A DNA stretch of 33,129 nucleotides from Sphingobacteriaceae bacterium (lineage in GTDB: Bacteria; Bacteroidota; Bacteroidia; Sphingobacteriales; Sphingobacteriaceae). Where the stretch lies: the NCBI GenBank assembly GCA_014380615.1, contig JACMJM010000059.1, positions 1 through 33,129 of the forward strand, read 5' to 3'. Positions 15,277 through 22,461 of the stretch are shown here, one piece after another; within the stretch, counting starts at the first letter, position 1; every line of letters begins with the position of its first letter. The notes below the pieces were generated by a model. The model ran no database searches, was not told the origin of the DNA, and saw only the letters and a list, made by a program, of their open reading frames with translations. A program made the translations under genes and the position numbers.

Positions 15277-16152
15277 ATGAGAAAGCCGCTTGTAGTCTTT
15301 TATTTTCTGGCTATTTACGTGCTTGCCGAGCTGGTTTGGTGGGCATCGCTGCTTATTGCCGCAAGGCCCGAAAAGAAAACAATGATTTTAAGCGAGGGAG
15401 CTGTATTTCTGTTGATTTTTATTTCGGGAGCTTATTATCTTCAAAAGACGATAAAAAAGGAACGCAAACTTCACGATCAGCAAAAAAACTTTTTACTATC
15501 TGTTACACACGAGCTCAAATCGCCGCTCGCATCCATTAAGTTATATCTTCAAACTATCCTGAAAAGAGAACTCGACAGGGTTAAAATCGAGTCTTTTCTA
15601 AAAAATTCGTTAAAAGATATCGAACGGTTAGACGACCTGGTTGAAAATATGCTTATAGCTACCAGAATCGAGAGTCGCTCTTATTCCTTCCCTAAAGAAC
15701 AGCTTAATTTTTCAGAACTGGTTTCTAAAGTAGCCGAGCGATTGCAAATTCATACCTGCAGTACGCAAACAATTAAGTGCAAATTAGAGCCGGAAATATA
15801 TTTAACCGGCGATAAATTCGCCCTCACGCTTGCCGTTTCAAATCTTATCGAGAATGCAGTTAAATATTCTCCACCTTGCGAAGAGATTAAGGTAGAGTTG
15901 CAACGGGAAAGTAATATTATTCGTTTTTGTGTGGCCGATAAGGGAATTGGTATAAAGGATGAAGAAAAACTGCGCATATTTGAAAAGTTTTATCGTGTAG
16001 GGAGCGAAGACACCAGGAAAACAAAGGGGACGGGATTAGGCTTATACATTGTAAAGCAGGTATTAGATAATCATCAGGCGCAAATAAAAGTAAAAGATAA
16101 CCCTAAAAGCGGGAGTATCTTTGAAGTAACCTTTAATTCAAATGGCAGCTAA
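15277..16152 (+). CDS. Sensor histidine kinase lacking an extracellular domain
   Basis: A 291-residue membrane histidine kinase. Two membrane spans (about 5-27 and 39-55) are separated by only about ten residues, so there is no real periplasmic sensor. HisKA follows with the phospho-acceptor H78 in VTHELKSPLAS, then the ATPase domain: N-box with N193 (LIENAVKYSP), G1 box DKGIGI (221-226), and G2 box GTGLGLYIVK (251-260). This architecture is that of intramembrane-sensing or accessory-protein-dependent kinases. It starts immediately after the hemL stop and overlaps the response-regulator gene by 11 bases, so expression is tied to the heme operon. It may sense the heme pathway, membrane redox state or quinones; no ligand can be assigned from sequence. 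Confidence 0.93.
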   Translation: MRKPLVVFYFLAIYVLAELVWWASLLIAARPEKKTMILSEGAVFLLIFISGAYYLQKTIKKERKLHDQQKNFLLSVTHELKSPLASIKLYLQTILKRELDRVKIESFLKNSLKDIERLDDLVENMLIATRIESRSYSFPKEQLNFSELVSKVAERLQIHTCSTQTIKCKLEPEIYLTGDKFALTLAVSNLIENAVKYSPPCEEIKVELQRESNIIRFCVADKGIGIKDEEKLRIFEKFYRVGSEDTRKTKGTGLGLYIVKQVLDNHQAQIKVKDNPKSGSIFEVTFNSNGS

Positions 16153-16846
16153 ACAACGTATTCTATTGGTAGAGGATGAAGATCATCTTCTCGAAGCAAT
16201 CAAACTTAACCTCGAATTAGAGGGTTATAAAGTTAGCACTGCGACAGACGGTAAAAAGGCTTTGAAAGTTTTCAAAGAAGAACGTTTCAATTTAATTATT
16301 CTGGATGTAATGCTTCCGGAAATTGACGGTTTTCAGGTAGCTGAAACCATCAGGCTTGAGAATTCGGAAGTGCCTATAATGTTTCTTACCGCGAAAAATA
16401 CAAGCGAAGACAAAGTAACTGGTTTAAAAAAAGGTGCGGATGACTATCTGGTGAAACCATTTAACCTCGAAGAGCTTATTCTTAGAGTAAATAATCTGGT
16501 TAAGCGCGGGTTAAGCGGAGATGAAAAAAAAGAATTAAATACTTATAAAATAGGCGATAAAACCATCTATTTTAACTCCTTCGAGTTGCGTAACGACGAC
16601 GGCTCTATAACTCCTTTAACCAAAAAGGAAACGATGCTTCTGAAATTGCTTATCGAGCGCAGAAATGATGCGGTTTCACGCGAGCAGATTTTAGAAACTG
16701 TTTGGAACTATGATGTTTATCCATCAACCCGAACCATAGATAATTTCATTCTTACCTTCCGGAAATATTTCGAACCGGACCAAAAGAACCCTAAGTATTT
16801 TCATTCCATCCGCGGTGTAGGCTATAAGTTTACAGATTCGCAGTAA
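16142..16846 (+). CDS. OmpR/PhoB-family response regulator
   Basis: A 234-residue response regulator: receiver domain with acidic pair E11/D12, phospho-acceptor D55 in LDVMLPEIDGF, T83 and K105, then a winged-helix DNA-binding domain (about residues 135-232, with the TIDNFILTFRKYFE recognition helix and a GVGYKF end). It is the partner of the histidine kinase whose gene overlaps it. The regulon is unknown; autoregulation of the heme operon or control of respiratory genes are testable options. Confidence 0.95.
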   Translation: MAAKQRILLVEDEDHLLEAIKLNLELEGYKVSTATDGKKALKVFKEERFNLIILDVMLPEIDGFQVAETIRLENSEVPIMFLTAKNTSEDKVTGLKKGADDYLVKPFNLEELILRVNNLVKRGLSGDEKKELNTYKIGDKTIYFNSFELRNDDGSITPLTKKETMLLKLLIERRNDAVSREQILETVWNYDVYPSTRTIDNFILTFRKYFEPDQKNPKYFHSIRGVGYKFTDSQ

Positions 16847-16850
16847 ATTT

Positions 16851-17372
16851 ATGCTTACTGCCAAGGCGCGTTTAACGGTTTTAATTATAGCTGCTGTTTT
16901 TCTTGGATGGACACTCTATCAACACGTTTACGAGTTGTCGGCTATTTTGGGATTCGGAATCGCTTATCTTATTTACGGATATTTTAAAGAAGGAACTGTT
17001 GTGCTGGCTGCAAAAGCATACCATCAGGAAAACTTTTCCAAAACAGAACGATTGCTGAAAGAAATCAAAGATCCCGATTGGTTGCTAAAAAGCCGACGAG
17101 GATATTACGAGGTTATGTATGGCAATATCGAGCTTAAAAAAGGAAATTTTGCTGAAGCAGAACGGCACTTTCAAATAGCCAGCCGTTTTCCGCTTAAGAA
17201 CGAGAGCGAAAAGGGACTGGTATTAACGCAATTGGCAAATCTTAACCTTCGAAAGAACGAGTTTGTGAAGGCGAAAGCTTATCTCGATACGGCACGGGAG
17301 CTGGAAGTAAGCGCAAGAGTAAAAAGCATTATTGAAAAGATAGAATTAGAAATACGAAAAGCAAGTGAGTAA
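16851..17372 (+). CDS. Membrane-anchored TPR-like protein
   Basis: A 173-residue protein with one or two hydrophobic spans at about residues 6-44 and a helical soluble domain that looks like tetratricopeptide repeats. TPR-type helices are seen at AYHQENFSKTERLLKEI, YGNIELKKGNFAEAERHF and LANLNLRKNEFVKAKAYL. TPR domains mediate protein contacts. It is 4 bases after the response regulator and overlaps hemE by 8 bases, so it is firmly inside the operon. It could be an accessory that couples the kinase to heme enzymes at the membrane; this is inference. I do not recognise a named family. Confidence 0.7.
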   Translation: MLTAKARLTVLIIAAVFLGWTLYQHVYELSAILGFGIAYLIYGYFKEGTVVLAAKAYHQENFSKTERLLKEIKDPDWLLKSRRGYYEVMYGNIELKKGNFAEAERHFQIASRFPLKNESEKGLVLTQLANLNLRKNEFVKAKAYLDTARELEVSARVKSIIEKIELEIRKASE

Positions 17373-18405
17373 TCTTCAGAAAGAACATTTATTTATCAGG
17401 GCAGCGAAATCAGAGTTAACAGAGCGGCCGCCGGTTTGGATGATGCGCCAGGCAGGGCGTTTTATGAAAGAGTATTGGGATATTAAAAACAAATACTCCT
17501 TCCTGGAAATGTGTAAAACGCCAGAATTGGCTGCGGATGTTACTATGCTGCCTGTTGACTTGCTTGATATTGATGCGGCTATTTTGTTTTCTGATATCTT
17601 AGTTACTGCCGAAGCTATGGGCGGCGATTTAAGTTTTACTCAGGGAGTTGGCCCGAAATTCTCAAATCCGGTTCGCACGCAAGCCGATGTGGAGCGATTG
17701 CAAACCGGCGTAAATGATAAGCTTCAGTATGTTGCCGATGCTATTAAGGTTATTCAACAGCGATTAAATAATAAAATTCCTTTAATCGGATTTGCAGGTG
17801 CGCCATTTACGGTAATGAGTTATCTAGTAGAAGGGGGATCGTCGAAAGATTTTAAGCTTACCAAGTTGATGCTGCACAATCAGCCGGAACTTGCACACCA
17901 GTTGCTATCCAAAATTGCCGATGTGACTACCGAATATCTGAACCTTCAGATAGCCGCAGGGGTTAATGCCGTTCAGATCTTCGATAGTTGGGCCCTGGCA
18001 CTTGCCTGGGATGATTATAAAGAGTTTTCACATCAATACATTACCCAAATTATTTCCGGTTTAAACCACAAAGACATACCTGTTATTTCTTTTTGCAAAG
18101 GAAGTTCGGTATTTGCGCCATTAATGGCAGATGCAAAGCCTGATGTTATTTCGATAGACTGGAATGTTGATTTATTAGATATAAAAAGACGCTTACCTAA
18201 AGGCATTGCCGTTCAGGGAAATTTGGATCCGCATGTGTTGTATGCTGATAAAAAAGTCATCAAACAGCGTATTCACCGCCTGTTTGAAAGAATGGAGGGC
18301 GAACCAGGTTTTATTTTTAATTTAGGACATGGTATTATGCCAGACATTCCTTTTGATAATGTGAAGTATGCTGTGGAAGTGATTAAGGAATATAAATCTC
18401 GATAA
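17365..18405 (+). CDS. hemE: Uroporphyrinogen decarboxylase
   Basis: HemE removes four carboxyl groups from uroporphyrinogen III to give coproporphyrinogen III. The N-terminal MMRQAGRFMKEY motif with its substrate-binding arginine, GFAGAPFTVMSYLVEG, and the LGHGIMPDIP C-terminal block are family signatures; 346 residues is normal. It starts at GTG 17365 inside the 3' end of the TPR gene, implying translational coupling to the regulatory insert upstream. Confidence 0.97.
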   Translation: MSNLQKEHLFIRAAKSELTERPPVWMMRQAGRFMKEYWDIKNKYSFLEMCKTPELAADVTMLPVDLLDIDAAILFSDILVTAEAMGGDLSFTQGVGPKFSNPVRTQADVERLQTGVNDKLQYVADAIKVIQQRLNNKIPLIGFAGAPFTVMSYLVEGGSSKDFKLTKLMLHNQPELAHQLLSKIADVTTEYLNLQIAAGVNAVQIFDSWALALAWDDYKEFSHQYITQIISGLNHKDIPVISFCKGSSVFAPLMADAKPDVISIDWNVDLLDIKRRLPKGIAVQGNLDPHVLYADKKVIKQRIHRLFERMEGEPGFIFNLGHGIMPDIPFDNVKYAVEVIKEYKSR

Positions 18406-18431
18406 GGGTCAATTATATACGTCACGATTTA

Positions 18432-18968
18432 ATGGAGTATCTCTACGCAAAGTCTGTACATATAATCTTCGTTGTAAGCTGGATGGCCGGACTCTTCTAC
18501 ATCGTCCGCCTTTTTATTTATCACGTTGAAGCAAATGAACGGCCTGAAAATGAGCGGCTTGTTCTCCAAAGGCAGTTTGAAGTGATGCAGGCCAAACTTT
18601 GGTATATTATTACAACTCCCGCAATGATACTAAGCGTTTTGGCCGGGATCTATATGATCTATCTTAATCCCGCTTTATTGCGAATGGATTGGATGTTGGT
18701 TAAGCTGGCATTTGTTGTGGGATTGCTGGTCTATCATTTCATCTGCCAAAGAATTATAAAATTACAGAAGCAGGGCCGTGCAAACTGGACATCAACCCAG
18801 TTAAGAATTTGGAACGAAGTAGCAACCATTTTTCTGGTGGCTATAGTATTTACGGTGGTTTTAAAAACTGCTATCGACTGGTTTTATGGGTTAACTGGTT
18901 TAGTTTTATTTGTCATTATAATTATGTCGGCTGTAAAAATCTATAAATATTACCGGTTAAAGAGCTAA
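18432..18968 (+). CDS. hemJ: Protoporphyrinogen oxidase HemJ
   Basis: A 178-residue membrane protein with about four spans, of the HemJ/UPF0093 family that oxidises protoporphyrinogen IX to protoporphyrin IX. The N-terminal KSVHIIFVVSWMAGLFYIVR is characteristic, including H10 in the first span and the AGLFY-x-x-RL motif. HemJ is the non-homologous alternative to HemG and HemY. It closes the heme operon, 26 bases after hemE. Coproporphyrinogen oxidase and ferrochelatase must be elsewhere. Confidence 0.9.
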   Translation: MEYLYAKSVHIIFVVSWMAGLFYIVRLFIYHVEANERPENERLVLQRQFEVMQAKLWYIITTPAMILSVLAGIYMIYLNPALLRMDWMLVKLAFVVGLLVYHFICQRIIKLQKQGRANWTSTQLRIWNEVATIFLVAIVFTVVLKTAIDWFYGLTGLVLFVIIIMSAVKIYKYYRLKS

Positions 18969-18993
18969 ATGGACCCATCTTTCCCAGAACATT

Positions 18994-19001
18994 TAAATTT
19001 G
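18994..19001 (+). promoter_or_regulatory. Candidate -7 box of the second ECF module
   Basis: TAAATTTG fits TAnnTTTG exactly, 50 bases upstream of the sigma gene ATG at 19052. No good -33 TTTG was seen, so the call is tentative. Confidence 0.4.
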
Positions 19002-19051
19002 CGGCTTATGCAACCATTTAATACATCCCTGCATCTTCTATTCAAACGTAT

Positions 19052-19678
19052 ATGAATTTAAGCCGCAAATTATCAGTCGACGATTTGCTTGAAGGGTGTA
19101 AGCGTTCTGAACGAAGAACCCAGGAGCTGCTATACAAAGTGCTGGCATCGAGGATGCTGGGTGTTTGTATGCGGTATGCCAAAGATCGCTTTGAGGCGGA
19201 AGACATGTTACAAATGGGATTTGTAAAAGTGTTTCAAAAGGTGACGGAGTTTAGAGGAGAGGGTTCTTTTGAAGGGTGGATAAGGCGAATAATGGTAAAT
19301 ACCGCTATTGAGACTTACAGAAAAAATCAAAGGATGATGAATGTTGTAGACATTGAGGAGGTTTATGACGCGCCACAAGTAACTTTCGATATGAAAGGTT
19401 TGGAAGTTAGAGACTTAATGAATTTGATACATCAATTATCTCCGGGATATAAAGTGGTATTCAATTTATATGCGATTGAGGGATATTCACACAAGGAGAT
19501 AGCTGAACAGCTTGGGATAACAGAAGGAGCTTCTAAATCTCAGCTTTCTCGTGCCCGAGGTATATTAAAAGAGAAGCTTGTTAGAATTGAGAGACAAACT
19601 TCAGTACCTAATTCGAATGCGCAATTAGGAAACGACGTTCCTTTAACAATGGCAGCGATGCCTATAAAAGTTAATTAA
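19052..19678 (+). CDS. ECF-type RNA polymerase sigma factor
   Basis: A 208-residue sigma-70 family protein. Region 2 is visible in RFEAEDMLQMGFVKVFQKV and SFEGWIRRIMVNTAIETYRK; region 4 in LSPGYKVVFNLYAIEGYSHK and EIAEQLGITEGASKSQLSRA. The C-terminal tail after residue 185 is low-complexity. It starts a three-gene operon, one base ahead of a membrane anti-sigma-like protein, followed by a beta-barrel gene. This is a common Bacteroidota envelope-signalling arrangement. It is not closely similar to the sigma factor at 7760-8311. Confidence 0.93.
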   Translation: MNLSRKLSVDDLLEGCKRSERRTQELLYKVLASRMLGVCMRYAKDRFEAEDMLQMGFVKVFQKVTEFRGEGSFEGWIRRIMVNTAIETYRKNQRMMNVVDIEEVYDAPQVTFDMKGLEVRDLMNLIHQLSPGYKVVFNLYAIEGYSHKEIAEQLGITEGASKSQLSRARGILKEKLVRIERQTSVPNSNAQLGNDVPLTMAAMPIKVN

Positions 19679-19679
19679 A

Positions 19680-20438
19680 ATGAAGAATATGCACTCAGTG
19701 TCGGATGATGATTTTGATCAACTGTTTCAGGATAAGCTTTACTTACACGAAGTTGAGCCAACAGATGCGGTATGGGCCGGTATTAAAGAACAGTTGCCTG
19801 CCTTGAGGAAAGTAAGAAACTTCCCCATATTACGACTGGCGGCAGCTAGTATGGCGGCGGTAATTGGTTTGGGTATTTGGCTGGCTAAAACAAAAGAGCC
19901 AATTAGATTAAGCGGCAATTCGGAAATAGAGATTGAGCAAGCCCCTGTAGCGTCAAAAATAGCAGGTGCAGAAGTTATGACTATACCTCGCAGTAAGGTA
20001 CTTTCTACCACTCCTGATAGAATGATGCTGACCAAAGCTTTAGAGGAACAGCCTCAAAAAACTGCGAAACTTAGCAGTCCAGCCGGAAAAGTGGTGCCTG
20101 AATTTTCGGTAGATAAAAATAATATTACTGATGAAAGCAAATTAACCCTTGCGATTAAGGATGAAAATGAGACCCCTGGAATTGAAACAGTGGTTTCTGA
20201 TAATTCTTCTCACCTGGCACTTGTTTCGGAGGATGATACAGAAATACCCGAAGAATTTCAAAAGCCCAAAAAGATCAGATCTGTTGGAAGCCTTGTAAAT
20301 TTCGTAGTATCAAAAGTAGATAAGCGAAAAAATAAAATAATTGAGTTTGTGGATAGTGATGAAGGCACGATGGTTTCCGGGGTAAATCTGGGACTAGTGA
20401 AATTTGGGACTAAAGAAAAAAATAGTAATCATAATTAG
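19680..20438 (+). CDS. Putative anti-sigma factor, single-span membrane protein
   Basis: A 252-residue protein with a short cytoplasmic N-terminus, one membrane span at about residues 49-66 (RLAAASMAAVIGLGIWLA) and a long polar C-terminal domain. The N-terminal block FDQLFQDKLYLHEVEPTDAV followed by WAGI is of a type I associate with Bacteroidota anti-sigma partners; no zinc motif is seen. The stop-to-start spacing with the sigma gene is one base and with the next gene one base, so the three are coupled. Function as anti-sigma is inferred from position and topology. Confidence 0.68.
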   Translation: MKNMHSVSDDDFDQLFQDKLYLHEVEPTDAVWAGIKEQLPALRKVRNFPILRLAAASMAAVIGLGIWLAKTKEPIRLSGNSEIEIEQAPVASKIAGAEVMTIPRSKVLSTTPDRMMLTKALEEQPQKTAKLSSPAGKVVPEFSVDKNNITDESKLTLAIKDENETPGIETVVSDNSSHLALVSEDDTEIPEEFQKPKKIRSVGSLVNFVVSKVDKRKNKIIEFVDSDEGTMVSGVNLGLVKFGTKEKNSNHN

Positions 20439-20439
20439 A

Positions 20440-21222
20440 ATGAAAATTCAACTCATAGCACTTTTAGTATGTTTGGCTGTATTTAAAAGTAATGCAGGGC
20501 AAATTACGAGAGATTCTACCAAAAGGGTTAAAAGCACATCAGTTACAGTTAAATTCACTAAGAAGGATACTGTTAAACTGGATACAATTAAACCCTCATC
20601 AAAATTCTCAATTCAGTTAACACTTTCACGTCTGGATTTAGGATTGGCGAAGTTTACGGATAACGGAAGCTTTACCCTGAAGCCCAAAAATCAGTTTTTA
20701 GAAACCGAGACATGGAAAACAAATAATATTGGTTTTGAGTTTTTTCAAATGGGGTACAGGTTTAACAGCAACTTTAAAATTTACCTTGGAACGGGAATAG
20801 ATTGGACCCACATGCGGTTGAAGCAGAATGTTACATTGAAGCCCGATGAGGCTATGCTAGACACGGTACAAGAAAGTATAAACTTTAAAAAGAATCGTTT
20901 TAGCAGTACGTATCTGAGAGTTCCGCTGTCTTTTCAGATTCGTACCAACGACGATCAAAAGGGAAACAAAGTTTATTTTGTGTTTGGGCCTGAAATAGGA
21001 TTTTTAATAAATGGAAAAGTAAAGCAGGTAAGCGAGGAGAAGGGAAAACAGAAGGTTAAAGACGATTTTAATTTAAATCCTTTTCGATACGGAGTTTTCG
21101 GGAGATTAGGGTACGATAACTTCGGTCTGTACGTGAAGTATTACAATTCTGATGTCTTTGCGGATAATCAGGGCCCCAAAGGATTCAAAAATATAAACTT
21201 TGGTATTATGTTCGGCTTTTAA
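20440..21222 (+). CDS. Outer-membrane beta-barrel protein
   Basis: A 260-residue exported protein. The start at 20440 gives a proper signal peptide (MKIQLIALLVCLAVFKSNAG); the 12 residues available upstream would spoil it and lie in the previous gene. Alternating polar/hydrophobic strands, many aromatic ends, and a final strand NINFGIMFGF ending in Phe indicate an outer-membrane barrel of the PorT/porin-like group. It is the last gene of the ECF operon and may be the sensor or a target in the envelope. A strong terminator follows. Confidence 0.75.
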   Translation: MKIQLIALLVCLAVFKSNAGQITRDSTKRVKSTSVTVKFTKKDTVKLDTIKPSSKFSIQLTLSRLDLGLAKFTDNGSFTLKPKNQFLETETWKTNNIGFEFFQMGYRFNSNFKIYLGTGIDWTHMRLKQNVTLKPDEAMLDTVQESINFKKNRFSSTYLRVPLSFQIRTNDDQKGNKVYFVFGPEIGFLINGKVKQVSEEKGKQKVKDDFNLNPFRYGVFGRLGYDNFGLYVKYYNSDVFADNQGPKGFKNINFGIMFGF

Positions 21223-21242
21223 GCACACCATTCATATCGTTT

Positions 21243-21275
21243 AAAACCCTGCTTCTGATCAAGGCAGGGTTTTTT
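21243..21275 (+). terminator. Rho-independent terminator of the ECF/barrel operon
   Basis: AAAACCCTGC (21243-21252) pairs with GCAGGGTTTT (21264-21273), followed by more T. It lies 20 bases after the barrel gene stop. Confidence 0.88.
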
Positions 21276-21311
21276 ATTAGAATATAATTTGATTTTAATG
21301 GTTATGAAGCT

Positions 21312-21410
21312 ATCATGAGCATATTTTTCACTCGTTTTTTTAAGTATTAACGGTGTTCAAGAGAACGCTCCGCTAAGTTCTTCTCGGTTTGTGAGCGGCA
21401 TGCTCATGAT
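21312..21410. repeat. Nested inverted repeats in the gap before the ABC gene
   Basis: ATCATGAGCAT (21312-21322) and ATGCTCATGAT (21400-21410) are perfect 11-bp complements. Inside the 77-base loop lie further arms: GAGAA (21361-21365) with TTCTC (21381-21385), and CCGCT (21370-21374) with AGCGG (21394-21398); these last two overlap in a pseudoknot-like way. The block ends 49 bases before the ABC ATG. It could be a structured leader, a small RNA, or a miniature palindromic element. No recognised riboswitch family is matched. Confidence 0.45.
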
Positions 21411-21459
21411 GGTTTTATTTTGCGGTAAACGCTGAATCAAAAATCAGTAAGTTTGAACA

Positions 21460-22461
21460 ATGTCAACAGAAGCGTTTATAGAGCTTAATCAGGTAGGTAA
21501 GAAGTATCCGACGGAAGTTTTTGCCGGGGTCAAAAATGTAACTGCTTTAATTCCAAAAGGAAAAGTTGTTGCTATTGTTGGCGAGAGCGGAAGCGGAAAA
21601 AGTACTTTATTGAAACTCATTTACGGCTTATTATCGCCTGATGAAGGCATCGTTTCTTTTAAGGGTAAACCCGTTTTAGGTCCGGATGAAAAGCTGATTC
21701 CCGGCCATGATTCTATGAAGATGGTGACTCAGGATTTTAGCCTGAATACCTATGCTAAGGTATATGACAATGTTGCGTCAATGCTGCCCAATACTAACCT
21801 GAAATATAAGGAAGAGAAATCCTGGGAAATCATGAAGTTTCTAAGGATAGATCATCTTTTCAATAAGCGGGTTTCCGATTTAAGCGGCGGTGAACAGCAA
21901 CGGGTGGCTATAGCGCGGGCAATTATTACAGAGCCCGAAGTATTGCTGATGGATGAGCCTTTCAGCCAGGTTGACACCCCGCTAAAAACACATTTACGGG
22001 CTGATATTAAGCGTCTTTCTCATGATCTTGGCATAACGGTCATACTTGTATCTCACGACCCTGTAGACGGCCTTTCCCTTGCTGATGAAATTATAGTTCT
22101 GAATAAAGGAGAGGTGGTTGAAACGGGAAGCCCTGAGCAATTATACAACCATCCTCAATACGCTTACACTTCCCGGCTTCTGGCCGATTGTAATCTTCTT
22201 ACAAAAGATGAAGCGAAGAAGCTGGGCTTGAAATCTGAAAAAAATATGCTCGCTATTTATCCTGAATGGGTTGAATTAAAATGGAGTTGGAGTAGCAAGA
22301 ACTTCATCCTTATAGACTCATTTTTCAAGGGGGTACACGAAGAGCTTTTGTTAGAAAAAGATGGTGTTAAGATTCGAGCTCTGAATAAAAATATTGGCTC
22401 TTTTAAAAAAGGAGCTTCGGTAGCAGTTGTTCTTGAAAAGTTCCTGGAATTTGCCGACTAA
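21460..22461 (+). CDS. ABC transporter ATP-binding protein (orphan)
   Basis: A 333-residue ABC ATPase of the PotA/MalK/FbpC style. Walker A GESGSGKST (41-49), Q-loop Q91, signature LSGGEQQRVA (141-150), Walker B LLMDEPF with D165/E166, and H-loop H199 are all intact. The last roughly 100 residues form an extra C-terminal domain. There is no permease or binding-protein gene nearby, so the transported substrate is unknown; partners must be encoded elsewhere. Its 3' end overlaps the convergent ilvA gene by 4 bases. Confidence 0.9.
   Translation: MSTEAFIELNQVGKKYPTEVFAGVKNVTALIPKGKVVAIVGESGSGKSTLLKLIYGLLSPDEGIVSFKGKPVLGPDEKLIPGHDSMKMVTQDFSLNTYAKVYDNVASMLPNTNLKYKEEKSWEIMKFLRIDHLFNKRVSDLSGGEQQRVAIARAIITEPEVLLMDEPFSQVDTPLKTHLRADIKRLSHDLGITVILVSHDPVDGLSLADEIIVLNKGEVVETGSPEQLYNHPQYAYTSRLLADCNLLTKDEAKKLGLKSEKNMLAIYPEWVELKWSWSSKNFILIDSFFKGVHEELLLEKDGVKIRALNKNIGSFKKGASVAVVLEKFLEFAD

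Noticed and set aside
20404..20439. ATG at 20404 for the outer-membrane barrel gene
   Set aside because: It lies in the preceding gene and would put a basic segment before the signal peptide; the ATG at 20440 gives a standard signal sequence.
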